This document shows positions 10,095 to 24,300 of a DNA stretch of 64,000 bases, piece by piece. The stretch spans positions 43,361,620-43,425,619 of the forward strand of contig NC_044006.1 of assembly GCF_900496995.4 (NCBI RefSeq), given 5' to 3'. Below the pieces are notes generated by a model that worked only from the letters and a program-made list of their open reading frames with translations, made no database searches and had not been told where the DNA came from. This DNA comes from Aquila chrysaetos chrysaetos (Eukaryota; Chordata; Aves; Accipitriformes; Accipitridae). Position 1 is the stretch's first letter, and every line of letters begins with the position of its first letter. A program made the translations under genes and the position numbers.

Positions 10095-13000
10095 CTCCCT
10101 TTGCTTTCAGCATTCCCTGGGATTTCTGAGACCTGTTTAGAGCCACACCATTTACCTCGCAGGCATTTTTATACTAGTTTTGCACTATGATCAATTTTTG
10201 TACTTAATTTGTTTTTAAAATAGGAACGTCTATTTCTAGAAGTCCACATTAACTCTTGCCCCAGCCTGATTTGCAAGTGCTACTGCAACAGCTCACTGCA
10301 TTTGATGGACCCATCACTACTTAACCATGTGTCTCTCCCTACATGCTGGACAACAACTGTAAACTAAATGGAGACTGGCCAGTTTTAACACATCCCTGGA
10401 CTTGGATCCTGATCAGAGTTGATTGTTAAGGAAAACGTTATTTAAACATTAGTGGACACATGTGTGTACCATCCGACCACAGTTGCACAATACAATGTGC
10501 CCATGGTTAGAGGTGTGATCACAGACCATAGGTAGTGACGGCCAGTCGATATCTAGCTCACAAGTTGCCATGACCTACACACAGACAAGTACTTCATTGT
10601 ATATACTTCATGGTGTGTAGAGATAAAGGAAAAATAGACTTTGCTGCCCAACCTAACAATGAAGTATAACTAATGGCTCAGGAGGAGTAGGGTAACACAG
10701 GCAGAGGGGCAAACACTGCACTTAGTGGTTCAAATTCAGGTTCAACATGCTTCACCAGCCCAGGTGTTCTTCTGCAGGCAGTGCAGCAACTGAATTTCGT
10801 TGCAACCCTGGCAGCCTCGTGAAGTTTCTTGCTTTTGTTTGCAGCAAAGGACAAGCTTTGGTGAGATGGCGTGGCATAGAAGCAAGTATGGTCCTCAAGA
10901 CAGGAGTTCAGTAGTGGTTTCAGTGATCCCAAAGTATAGCACTGGCAAGTGAGACACTGGCTAGCCAGGAACCAGCAAGTTGGGCAACACTAAACCATTA
11001 TTATTTTGGGCAGGGCACGTGAAAGTCTGTAAGTCCAAGGCACTGTTAACAGAATGAAGAGATTGGCCAACGGAAGGAGATTTTAGAACTGTGACTACTT
11101 ACTCTTTTTATTTTTTGATTTGTTCTTAGTTTCTTCCATTTTTCGAGCATTTTCTGTTAGCTGTGTAATTGTCACTACTTGGAGCACCCCAGCCAGCATT
11201 TCTCTCAGTAACGCAGGCTCTGATGTCCAGTCCTGTGCATCTTGTATACGCAGACTCGGTGCTTCAGCACCCTCCTGGCTGGGTCCAACCCTCCCTCCTA
11301 TTGCCGGCCAAGGAGAAGGGTGAAGGCAATAGCCTCAGGGATACAAGGCTTGTTTAAACTAAGCCCTCATCTGGCAGAAAGAAGAGGGAGCATATATCAA
11401 AGTCAAAGCTGTGACTGACTATGCAAAAAAATCATATGACTGCAGCGTCCTCATGTGATTGTTGCTTTTTTGTTGTTATTAAATCAACTACATTCCCAGT
11501 TGAAATGTCAGGTTTTGAAGCCATTCACAATTATGTTTTAAACCGTGTGGGACATGAATTTTAATTGCACTCCTTTGTTTCCAGGTTGTTGATCCTAGAA
11601 GTGAAAAATGACCTTCAAACACTGTGTTTCAGCACTGGGGGCCTGATCCAAAGTCTGCTGGGGAGAAACGAGGTTTGAATGCTCGTTCCCAACAGGGTTT
11701 TGAGAACCTCCAGAGGAAAACTACTGACAACAAATGCCTGTTAATTAAAAACAAAAAATTATCAGCCTAAAAACAATAAAGTTGGTTAGGATGTAGTTTT
11801 TTGCCATGTTATTTGATACATGAAATTGTTACATAAATATTGAGTGACACTCTCAATAAGGGCCAGCTGGTGGAAATTATTAAACAAGTTGTAAATAGAC
11901 TTCAGGGGCACTGACGATCAGGCCTGTGGTTAGAGGAATCCAAACCCACCAGGGCTGGGATAATGACTAAAAGGTGGCCGTACTGTGATGCTCTGGTCCT
12001 TCATGTTCTCCTTCTGCAGCTCTTGGGCCTTAGACTACTCTTTCCTGGAGGGCTGACACAGAAAATGTTTAGTTCTGCTTGTGCTGTGGCTGCGGCTGAC
12101 AGCGTTAGCAAGAAAAGAGGAGAGGATAAAGCCGTATAAGAAGGGAAGAAAGAGCTAGGAGGAACAGAGATGTAAAAGGAGTGAAGAGAAGAATAAAAAA
12201 GCCAAGGAAAAGTATGAGAAGTGAAGACTGAAGGGACCACCTGAAAACTGAGCTGACTTCTCCAAGTGTCCCAGCTGTAGCTGACTCTGTCTGAAAATGA
12301 GTCCATCTGAAACACTGAAGAGTTGCTTGAAACTGGTTGATCATCACCAGATCTTAAATTAACTTCATAGTTTTTACATTATTATTCTTGGTCTCTGAGA
12401 AACAGCTTTGCAGTTAAAACAAGTGAACCGAATTGTGCAGCTGTAAAAGAGAAAAGATTTTAAATATATCCTAAATATTCTCCTAGCAAAGAAACACACA
12501 TTCAGAGAGATTTAGGCTTAATCTGACAAAGAAGTGGGTGGGTAGGAAGTGCTTGGTACTTCACAGCTTTAGCGCCTCTGTTATTAAAACTCACTGAGGA
12601 GATATACATCTCTGCTACCTGCAGGCCTGTCAGATGACAGGGTGTGAGCACATCATGTGTACCTGCATGTCTAGACTGTGACAGAGCTGGCACGCTCGCA
12701 CTGGTATCACACCACCATCGCCGCAACATGAGTACAGGAATTGTTAATCACTGCTCACAGGAACCTTAAAAAAAAAGAAAAAAAAAAAAAAAAGATTTGA
12801 AGAATGAACTTGACTTTTGGCCAAGCCAGCAAAGGAAAATGAGACGATCTTGTTTTGGCAACCAGGTATTTTTAGGTCAATGCTGTCTGCCATTACCAGT
12901 GGTCTCTTGAGGGAACTCTGCTTAAGGCTGGACAAATTCCCTTTCTGGGAAGAAATCACCTGTGTCTTGCTTCACATGTGGCAGTGGCCATCAGCTGACT

Positions 13001-15159
13001 GAACCGAACGTGTAAACAAAGCTGCATTAGCAGTCTGCAGTCTGTCTTGTTGTACAGGGGTAAAAAAAAGCTCTACGAAAGCTCCTGATCAGTTTATGGC
13101 ACCACCCAGCTCAGTTTATCACTGAAAAACAAATTAACCCTTGCAACTGGACAAACAGTCTTTTAGTAATTCCAGCGTCTTCATTTTTTGCTTTTGTGGT
13201 AGCTAAAGCTAAGCATTTTACCATTTTTTATGGGAAAGTATTTCCTTGCAGTCATACTTTTCTCCAAATTCCTGTGTTGGGGTTGATGTTTCCAAATTTG
13301 GCACTTGACCACAGCATATATTTCTGGAGATATTTTTGCAATAAAAGTCGGCTTTGGCCTGATTTCCTCTAGAGGGAAGGCTCAAATGAGCACGCCAGCT
13401 CTCCGCCTTTTTAGGGGTGTCTCTCTGTTCCTCCCTACGAATGCTAAACTCACTGCTCAGTCACAGCCATGTGTGTGACAGAGTGCCCCCAAACGCCTCA
13501 TGAAAGCAGCTTGTGGGGAAGGTAGGGGAACCCCCCAAATTGTTTACAGCGCTTTGACATCAGCAAATCCTCACAAAAGCTCATCCTTGAGATACAGACC
13601 CACAGAGCACCCTGGCCCAATCATCCCACACGGGTGGACTTGGCTTCCCTGCCCATGGGAGTTCTCGCTAGTCCGTGCAGATGACCAGCAGTTGAAGACA
13701 AAGCACGATAACAGATACCGATCCTCCAGACTGCTCCTTGCATGTTTTTTTAAAGGTGTGTAAACAAAGCAAGTTTATTCAATGTCTCTGGGCAGGTTGG
13801 GTTTTTTTTTTTAACTATGGTGTCAGTGCAAGGAGGAGGTGTAGCTATGCTGGTAGTCCCAGTGCTCTCCTGCTGCAGCCCATGGTCTTCTAAATGCCTC
13901 TGTGAGCTTCTGGCTCGCGCTGTGTGCACCTCAGCTGACCCACTTTCAGTTTTGAAGCTGCCACAGTTCATTTGCAGTCTGGACATTGGTTTTACTGTAC
14001 TACTTTTCTCATACTTATTTAATGAACTGTTACGTGGTTTATATTCACAATGATTCATCAAGGCACAGTCCTCTTCCAATCAGGAGAGGAAATAATTGCT
14101 GTGAAAGTACATGATTATGACTGTGTGAGACCCATATTTTACATCAGATTATAATGAAATCCATTCAGGTCTCCCTGTTGCTCAGAGAGGTTTTAAAAGA
14201 TAGGGTTTGTATCATTCAACTCAAGAGAGAGCAACCAAATTATTGCTGAAAAGGTCTGTTTTCTCTAAAGACATTCATTGATAGTTTGGCTAGGAAAAAG
14301 AGAAAAATTTCTTCCAAAAAAGTAATCCAGGAACAATCAAACCAGCAAAACCCAACCAAAAGGTGATGTATCAAAGAAAATATGCTTAACGAAACATCTG
14401 CTGTGTAGTCATTTTGGTGGGAGGACACTGAAGGAGAAGTAGTCTCACAGCCAAAGTCTGCTGCTTTAAAGCTTTTCTGAGAAACAATATAAACTGAATG
14501 TACTCAATTGTACCTTATTCCCTGTATATGCTATGTCTCACTTATTATGGGCTGGGGATAAGAGTTCAGCACAGAAGCTCAGTTGTTTCATGGTCCAGTG
14601 AAATTGCCTTGACTGCTCAAGAAATAACCTCAGCACTTCCCTGAAATAGGAGTCAGAATAAATGAAAATGCTGGCAGCTGAACTTTAGCATAACATACTC
14701 TTCAATGTGTTAACAGCAAGAATATGGGCAAAGTTCTGCATTTTTTGGACTCTATTCCCACTGACTCATGGCATTAATTCAGACAGTAACCTCTTCCTTA
14801 GAGGCTAGACCTAGCAGTGAATATACAGGCAACGGAGAGGGGAGAAAGACGACGAATGTATTATACAGCAACCAGCTTTCTGCCTGGAAGCCCAGTTCAG
14901 ATAGTAGCATTTATGGCATAAAAGGAGGGAAAACTCTGAGGAAGCGGAGCTGTTCTGCTCCTAGTGATGTGTTGCTGTCACCCTAGGACTTCTGTGGCTG
15001 GCAGCAATTGAGGAAGACTCATTTGCGGGCCTGGAGGGAAATAGAAAGAAAAAGGTCATACGGGTTTGGGTTTTTCCAAGTTTACCTGCTGCTACTTGCA
15101 CGGAGTGGTCACAGCTTGCTGGGACCACAGGTTAAGCAGCGAGGCACAGGAGGAGCAGC

Positions 15160-15380
15160 CTGGTCGTGCCGAAACTTGCCCGTCCCCACATGCACACGTG
15201 CATCACCACGTCGACTCGTCTTCAGCTGCTGCGGAGCAGCGGGTGGCAGGATCAGGCCCTGATGTCGCAATACGGCGCAAGCAGGGGAGGGGAGGAAGCC
15301 CAGGCTGGTAACGCAGCGGTGCAGCCCCCACATCAGCACGGGTTACTGCCCCCGCTCTGCGACGCGTGGCTGGAGGGGCT
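15160..15380. promoter_or_regulatory. Isolated CpG-rich patch
   Basis: About 19 CpG dinucleotides in 220 bases, in a neighbourhood otherwise nearly free of CpG. No exon or repeat is recognisable. It lies about 5.3 kb upstream of the GPNMB start, so an enhancer, an unannotated non-coding transcript start or a GC-rich repeat remnant are all possible. Confidence 0.35.
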
Positions 15381-18300
15381 CCTGCTTGCAAAAAACTTTA
15401 ACAGGAACTGCTGTTTTTCTTTCACTGGGAGAAAAGTACGTTTTTTAATGTCCTGTTTCCAAATGCATTACATAATAATCTTTAACAGTTCTGATCACGT
15501 GTGGGCAGGGAAATATATCATTACCTATATTAAATAGATAGGAGTTAGTCTTCTGAGTTTATCTTAAACACCAATATCCTTTATTTATATTCTCTGTGAT
15601 CGGAGCATTAAATTTGCACCGATTCTGTTTTAAATCTGCATCGGACTATGGATATTTTGTTTCAACTTTCTTTGCCAGTACTGGAAAACCTAACATGACT
15701 TTATTGTGTTACTGTATGAGAACCAAAAAATTGATTTAATACAGCAGCCTACTTGCAATCCCTGGCTTAAGTGAAATACTAAGGGTAAAATCTCTCTGTC
15801 TAGCATGTGTAATGCACTGATCACAAGAGCTATGAGCTCTGCACGGGAAGTACTATATGACTTGATAAGAATCATTACAGAAAATGTGTGTGCATCGTGT
15901 AACTGAAAAATCTGGTTCTTAGATCTATAGTTTAAATTGTCTCTCCTAAAAGAGCAAAATAGCTTAACAAATCTTTCCCTCAGCCATGCTGCTTAATGGC
16001 AGCTGGCTGCTCGGAGCACTACTGTATGCCAGTGGGCTGGAAGGAAGAGAAAGCTCTGCTGTGCCTAATACAAGGGGCTTACATTTTCACTGCAAATGGT
16101 TCAGTTCTGCTGCACGTGGAAAGAAGTTGAGCAGTTATAAAAAATAATTCAGATCCAATGTAACATAGTTGCAGTTCTTCTCAGTAAAGGACATTATATC
16201 CAATTTGGATAGTCTGAATTTAATCCTGTACTGTAAGTGTCTGATATCAAAGTATAAAAAATGGAATAGTCATGAAGAAAAGAAAATAAAGAGATGAGAA
16301 GTGTAAGTGGAGGAAAATGGATTGTACATTCAGACCTCTATAAATTTACATTGATTTTTCATGCTGCAGTTGTGGTGAGCGGTGTTTGGATAAAGGCAAA
16401 AATTATGTTTTTATGAAATAAGAACAAAATGATAAAATAGAAATAGAGGTAATTTGATCTCTTAGTTACCAATTGTTTGCTACATTTCCAGGTACCTGGT
16501 TCTTCTATTATTACACAATACAAAAGAACTTTCGGCAAGAAAAACCGGTTGTCGAATGGTGCTGTGTAGAATGAAAAATAAAAACATAAGAAAAATCAGC
16601 GTTTGCTAAGACATAGACACCAAGGAAACTCAAGTTGTAAATCATTCTTCACTGGGCAATTTTCTTAACAGTTCAACTTCTGTGGATGTTCTGATAACAA
16701 GTAAAACCATCAGACGGGTGCTGAGGACAGACTAATTAATACTAATACATTTCCATGTATTTGAATTTTATTCAAATTAACTAGTTTCATCAAGACATTG
16801 ACAAATATAAAGAACTGCAGTATACAGCCCAGATGACTATTTTATTTATAATATAATTGGAAGTCAGAGCTTCTTTACCTTGTCGTGGTGTTTGTTGTCT
16901 AGGATGAAATTCAAAAGTCTGAAGCTGGGAGCAAACTTGATGAAGCTGCTTACCTGTTTTGGCAGCTGAATTACTGGATTTCACCCAGATATGCATCGAT
17001 GTTCCCTTCCCCTCCTGTGCCCCTATACTTTTACTTGGCACATACATAGAAACATTTACATTTTTAGGCAGAAATAATCTACTGAGTAGTAAAACTCAGC
17101 TGGAGGTTACCAATCAGCAAAAATAAGCAAATGACACTCACGGTGAGAACACCGTCTGATGCCGTCGGCTGCGGTGATGTTGCCGCTTGGCAGTGGGATG
17201 AGAAGAGTAAAGAGCATCGCTGAGGCACCGTGTCACCGGGCTGGAGCGCTGGCAGCAGCAGCCACTTTTCGGATCAGTATTGTGCATGGATATGGTTTTC
17301 ACCAATACCTCCGAAGAAATCCAGCTCTGGCTTCTAGTAGAAATCTTTAACTCTAAGAAATTGTCTCGTTAAACCACAGCTGAACCATCAGAACAGTGAG
17401 ATCAGTTTGTTTGCTTTAATTTTTCGCTTGTGTCATAACACTTAGCACAAAAGTGACTTAGGATGCATGTTCCCTTGTCTAACTGAAGCAAGATTAAAAG
17501 ATTCATAGTAAATGCACAGGACCATGTGACTGAGGAGAGAAGGTAGAGAGATTTTTCAGAAAGAAAATGTTAAAAACATCACTACTATCTGGGGGTGCTT
17601 TGCAGAGAGTCTGTAATATAGGGTTCTTTATCATCCTCTCCATTTCAGCCGTCCAGACAGCGAGGGAAAGCACAATGAGCTGTTCAAAACATCTTCTGCA
17701 GCTAGGAAAAAGATGCATGAATATGAAGAAGGAGACTCCGCTGCCACTCTACTCTTTGGGTAAATAACTTTCTTTCTAAAAGTAACGGAGGAAAATCAAG
17801 AAGAGGGAGGATTAGTAATACTTTCAGCAAAATGAGGGCTGCAAGCATAACAATAACTAAAAATACCATGCAGCTGTATATGTAATTATCAATAACCACC
17901 ATCAGTGCTCTGCCTGCTGTGCTGAGGAATGACAGTGTGTTCCTGACCCCCTACATCCCCTCAGCACCTCTAATACCCTGTTAAGGACTCGTGCTCGCAC
18001 TGATTGGAAATGTTTGAAGGCAACTTTGATTTATTTCTTTAATTCATATGAAATGGGAAGGTTCTGAGAGAAAGTGATAGAAGATGACACTTTGGTTTGG
18101 TGGAGCAGCCCACCAAAACATCATAAACCAGCTCCCCTTCCCTCTGGATAACCCAGCATGGTCTTCCCAGGAGCTAATACAGTCTCTCCCCAGGATGGAC
18201 ACGACACTGACAACTGCTCCTCTGTTTAAGCAGCTAAAAATGTCTCTGGCTATCTAAATTCAGTGGAAAACTGTATGGAAGTCACAAAGTATTTCATTAA

Positions 18301-21300
18301 GAATTTAATGTCAGGTCTTCAAGCCTCTTAGAATTACAGCAAGTATAAATAAAACAAGTAAGGAACAAACTGCATTATGAAATTTTTGAAGTCAAATGTA
18401 GCAAGGCTTAAGGACGCTATTTGAGTATCTTGAAAGGCACAGGGAGGACATTTACACTGTTCCATAGTCACATGCTCTGGACTTCAGGTGACATTTGTCA
18501 GAAAGCTTCAGGACAGTGTGCTTATGCAGATAGGAGTCAAAAGCCCCAGAAAATACAATCTTCTTGAAATTTTTGCCCAAATTACAGAACCTGCCTCTTC
18601 ATCACAACTTTGTACTGAAAGCAGAGGGACATGCAAACTCTGTCTTTTATTTATCTACAACATGTTTAATAGTTTTCATTCCTATAGTATTTGAATGCTT
18701 TTCATGTGTTTTCAGATTATGCAGAACTCTCTCATAAGGTATTTGTAATAGATATTATTTTTAAATAGAAAAAAAGGTTCAAGTTATTTACAGCAGAAGA
18801 AAGGTGGTTTCCTGTTGGGTGGGGAATCACCGAATCATTCAGAGCTTTCAGAGGGCTTCTCCTTAAAACAAGTGTCCCTGATATGCAAGAAAGGCTTTTT
18901 GGCTCTCAAGAGCTGTGTCTGGTTAGAACATAAATGAGAACTATTCACTATTTAAATCAGAGCAAATATAGCCTGAGACAAAGCAGGCAGTTTAAAAGAG
19001 ACTCCACCCCTACTCATTGCATTCTCGTTGGACAGGTCCTTTTCTTTTGCTGTGCCTCAGTCTAGGGCCATTTCAATGGCTGTAAGGGCTGTAGTAATGT
19101 CTGCAAGGGTCTGTTGCCCAGTAGTGACCTTTGGTTAAGTTCCTTCAGGGTTTAAGTCAGTCCTCTCATGCTTTTGCAGAATGTTGTGTGGAGAAAGAGT
19201 TGATGGACACAAGTTTTTTGCTAATAATAATTTACAGAGATAATGCTGAGAGCAGGCAGCTCTGTGCTTCAAGATACATCACAATCTTTAGGGAGAGCTT
19301 TTAAATTCAGTTAAATAATGACTGGTGTGGGGTATTATAGTGGACAGTTTGGGAGACCAGAAAGGTATTTATTTAATTCTATTTCTTATGTACCTGCAAA
19401 CCATTGAAAGGAAGCAATTTTGTAGCTGTCTACCTAACCTTCCATTTACCTTTGAAGTCTCCAAATCAGCATGTATTGATTTAAATCCTAACAGCCTACA
19501 ACAGGTTTTCAAACTGAATAGAGTGAGAAATTTTAAAATGTCATAGGAATAAAGACAAGATTTATCTGGTTAGGGCAAAGGGTTCCTTCGAAGTTTCTAG
19601 CTTCCCAAGTTTCTCTGTAATTAAGAACTGGTGAAACGAACTTGCTAATGGAACCACTTAGTATTAGTACCACAGCAGTATTTAGGGGGCATAATCAGCT
19701 ATCACTGCTTTGTGCTAAGCATTTCATGACCATGTAATGATCATCCAGGCAGCCAAGCACCAGTATTGCAGGAATGTTTTCATGTGCTTTTGTGGTTCTA
19801 CAGTATGGCCTCAGCTCAGCCAGCCTTTTACCATGCCAGCTTTGGTGCTCTGGATAAACGCAACCCTACTTAGTACTTGCCTATTACCTATATAATTCAT
19901 TGGTCGTAAGCAAAGGTTGCTCTTGTATTAACTCAAGCCCTTGTGGTAGCCATACGACCAGCAGGTAATCTTTGGTGGCTTCCACCTTGGCCAATACAGG
20001 TAACAACACTTGGGAGGCAGGAAGAGAGGGTGGCAGCAGAGAATGAGAATAAGTAGCACGGTTCCACCTTTTTTCATACGATTAGGGTAATGTTTTGACC
20101 ATCCGGGACACAAACCTCAGTGGAACCTGTGTGCTCACAGAGAGGAGAAGGTGCACAGAGATGCAATCCTCTGCTAGGGACCCAAGCAAACTTTTACAGT
20201 CATCCTTTTCTCATTACCATTGTAAGGGACTTCTCCACACCTGCTTCCTTGCTTTCACCCTCTCAGGCTGCAACGGGCCACAGCTGAAGCAAGCGGGAAG
20301 GAGCCTCTGCCCCCTGGCAGTGCAGGTATTCGAGGTGCAATGCAATAGGGCCGAGGGCTTGATCTAGTGGTTTTCTGCTTTTTGCTTTCTCTCATTTTAC
20401 ACTTGAATAGGGGAAGTCTTGCCTGACTGTTTCAAAAGTTTTATTAAGCCTTATATGATAACTGTGTAAGAGGTCACCAGCTGGAGATGATGGTATATGA
20501 GCAGGCAGAAGCTATGTCAAGTTAGAGGGGATGTGGTTACTGGTTCAGCGGTGTTTCCTGTAGAAAGCCCATCAGAGCTGTGCTCTGGAGTCTGCCTGAG
20601 CTTCAGTTTACTGGTGAGTCTGAATATTCTTACCTAGACGTGGGTTGCCTTGAATATTTTGGGGCCTTTTTTGGGGGTAGTGGTTGCCCTGCAAAGTAAA
20701 GGGGGCTGAACATAGTCGTACACGGTCAACTCTCTCCAGTTTGAACAGAGGGAGCCAGTGGCTGCTTGGGCTTCTTGAGTCTGCTGTGTGTGATGGAAAA
20801 ACATTTCAAGTTGTCTGAGTTCGTTCACATTCAGACTCTCCTGTACCTTAAGCCTTATGGAGTAACTTTTGTTAGGTTTAAGATTAGAAGATGAATGAAT
20901 ATGTTGCAAATCTCCTCAGCTGATATTTATAGCCAGCACTTTCCTCAAAATAATCTGAGGATATGTGAAACGTCTTGAAAAATTTCACGTGTTTTGGCAG
21001 AAATGGTACTCTATGCTAAAGGAAAGAGCAAACAAATTAATATAGTGCATCGTATGATAGGATGAAGGGTTAGTGATACAGTAACGGTTAGTGAACAATC
21101 ATTGCTAGAAACTGGCCAGAAGGTGAAAAATATGATAAAAATTGTCTTATTAAATAAGATTGTTATTTCCAGTTTCATTTAAGTGAAAGATTGTTCATGG
21201 TTTCTGTTTCATTGTAGAAGCTCTTCTGCAATGATCCTGTTTTCCCCATAAGCTCTGGGAGGCTGGAAGGTCCTACAATGGCAGGATCCTAGGAATGATG

Positions 21301-24300
21301 AGGCTTGGGGTCCATCAGCACAGCTCTTGGATCATGGATAATTTCACTGATTTCTGTTAAGTACAAAATTGGCAGCAAGTTAGCAATCCAGTGTGAAGTT
21401 AGGAGGCTCAATTGTTATATCTGAACTTGCAAGCGCAGTATTGCTCCTTGTTCCTGGGTTAACTTCATGTTTGAACATGGAAGAGTTTTGCTTTGATATT
21501 TGAAACAAGTTGGTTTTGACCCACAGAATGTGCTTATGAAACTTAGTTTGCTATAGATTGGTGCCCTTTGTCCTCTGTAATACCCAATGGGGTAAAAGTC
21601 TGGCAGACTACTCTAGATACTAGATTTATGTATGTGCTGATCAGCCAGCCAGTTGTTAACAGTATTCATAGCAGCTGAGTTTTGCCTGTTTTTCTTTCAG
21701 TTGCAACACTAATTTTGGTCTCCTTCCTCATTCAGCTGCCAATTCTTACTACAGTTATGAGAATACAGTCATCTTCGAGACTTAAGTGCCTGGAAATTAG
21801 CCATGGGCTTAAAAAAAAAGTGGCTGGTGCAGAAGGAATCACAGACAGATGATCAGACAGTATAATCAAACCCATGTTATCTTCTCAGGAAACCTGCTAA
21901 AATTGAGTAATTTGAATACAAAGCAGAAAACATCATGAACTGGCCCTCAGCAGTTTTTTGGCTCCTGTGCACTGTGTCAGAAACTGAAATTGCCATTTGG
22001 GAGTCCTGCTTCCATAGGGAAATTTTGAGATGGCTAACAGCCAGCATCACAGCTCTGGGGCATCTTTTCTAGAGATGGGTCCACATGGAGGGTCTGCAAG
22101 AGCTGAGCAGGGCATGCAGGATACACAGCGTGCACTGGGGCTTCTCAGCTCCTGAGTCCTCCAGCTGACCTCCAGGACCCCGCAAATCATCACAGACCCA
22201 GCATCAGAGGTGGGAATGCTGTAAAAAGCAATTTATTTCCTCTTCCCATACACCAAGTACTGCAATGTATACAGACTCCTAAGTAAATGATCTAGGATGC
22301 ATAGGTATAAATTACAGCCACACACACACTAGCAGATTTTTAAAAACAACAACAAAAAGGCTACTTATTGTTCTCATGTACTCTTTAGTTGCTTTATAGG
22401 ACTCCCTCTGTTTGTGACTGTTTCTGTTATGTTATTGCTGGAAGAATAAACCTTCTCAAAGTAGATCATCATAAGGATGGAATGTGTCCAGTGACCACTT
22501 AAGTAGGAGAAAATCTCTTTGCTGCCAGAACCAGTTTATTGCAGCTGTGATGGAGAAGCATCTTGTGTGCGTGCGTTTGTTTGTTCTCCAGTACTGTGTT
22601 TCATATTGAGACACTCTGCTGATCTCTTTAATGTTACCCAATATTTTCCAAACCAAAAGTAGATAAATAGAGAAGAAAAGGTCAGCGATAGCTCCCTGTT
22701 TTTTCAGCACAGGACAACCTTATATGTTGTCAGATGTCCAGCCTAACTTGGTTACCTCGGTACAGACCTGTTATTGCCAACCAGATGTATTTTCTGCTGC
22801 AAGGATTAACTTAGATTGCTTGTGTTACTTGTATAATGTATGTTCTTTGATAGGCATTGCTTTCTAGTTTTACTGGGGGAAAAAAAGGTTGGACTTGTGC
22901 TTCAACCACATAACCAAAAGTTAGGGTGTCCAGGCTTTTTCCCCTGGCAGTATCATGGATTTCAGCAAACTTGCCCCCCCCTTTTTTTTTTTACTTCTTT
23001 TCCTCATCATCGGTACAGCATTGCTCAGAAAGGAAAAACAGAAGAAAGTTACTCTGATTGTTAGGAGATACAAATTAAGCAACTGTTAGCAGGCAGACTA
23101 CACTCATCATTGTGTGGAGGCCCAGAGGTGCTTCCTCCTTCCCTGGGTTGTACACCTGATGGGTGACAAAATGCTGGTGCCGCCTCTGCCTCCACCGCAC
23201 AGCTCGGGATAGAGACCGTCCCTGTAGCGTGCTCCCTGCTGAAGGGGTGGGGGACTAGAGGACAAGCCGGAGAGGAAGGTACATCACCGTATCGGTGTTT
23301 TTTAGGAGAAAAGAAAACTGACCTGCTTCAGAGAAGTGTCTGGAGAACCAGAAGCACTCTCTTGTTAGGGGCCGGAGGGGAGCTTTAGTATCTCTGAGTT
23401 TCTAGGTGTGGTCCTGAGAAGTAGAGGCAAAGACAGCTGTCTGGGAAGAACAGGCAGGAGGAGCTGACCAGTGGCTATAGAAGATGATTAAAGGTTAAGG
23501 GGGATTCAATTTGCTAGAAATCTCATATGATATGGAGTTTGTGTGAGTAAAGGGCACTAATGGGACAGAAGCACCAGCTGGAAAGACAAGTCACGCTGGA
23601 GCTGTATCAGCACCCACTTGTGACATACAGCTCTGCTTGTGTTCTCGGGCTGGCTTGGAGGTGTCTCAAATTCTTCATGAATACTGTGTCCCCACAGGGT
23701 CATCCGTGTTGTATGCACGTGTGAATTCCCAGGTAGGCTTCAGGAAGAGGCACAGACCTCTGGAGAGGAGGGGTTTCTGGTGGCCGTTTCCCTCCGCAAA
23801 ACCTGCGCGGGAAGGCCAAGGGAGTTGTGTCCCCCGGTATGCAGAAGCCGGGGACCAGGGGCTTGGGGGGAGTGTGAGGCACGCAGGGCAGGGGTAAAGG
23901 CATCAGTCTCTGGGAAGTCAGGTGGGCTAGATGGAGATGTCTGAACCAGACTCCAGGCAGGAGGATCTACAGTGAAATTTGAGACAGCCTTATCTCAAGG
24001 CAGGCAGATCTGCCTGCAGGCTGGGTCTCTTTTTTATGCTATGCCAAGTTCCTACAGGGAAGTTCAAGCAGCGCTTTGCTTTGCAAGGGCCTGTTGGTCC
24101 CCAGCCCCGTGGGAGCTGCTGAGCAAGCACACAGGCCGTGGGAGAATGCTGAAGGCTCTCTTCTGCCCCAAAGAATTAATGTATACCAAATACAGAGGGT
24201 TCTTCTCTACCTCACCTACTGTCCATTTATCATACAGAAACAGTAAGTGATACCAGGCTTTTTTTTAACCATGAGTTGCATTTTTTATAAACTGCTATTT

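Noticed and set aside
20327..20360. GTATTCGAGGTGCAATGC, similar to a CR1 antisense stretch
   Set aside because: Too short and without matching neighbours; could be chance.
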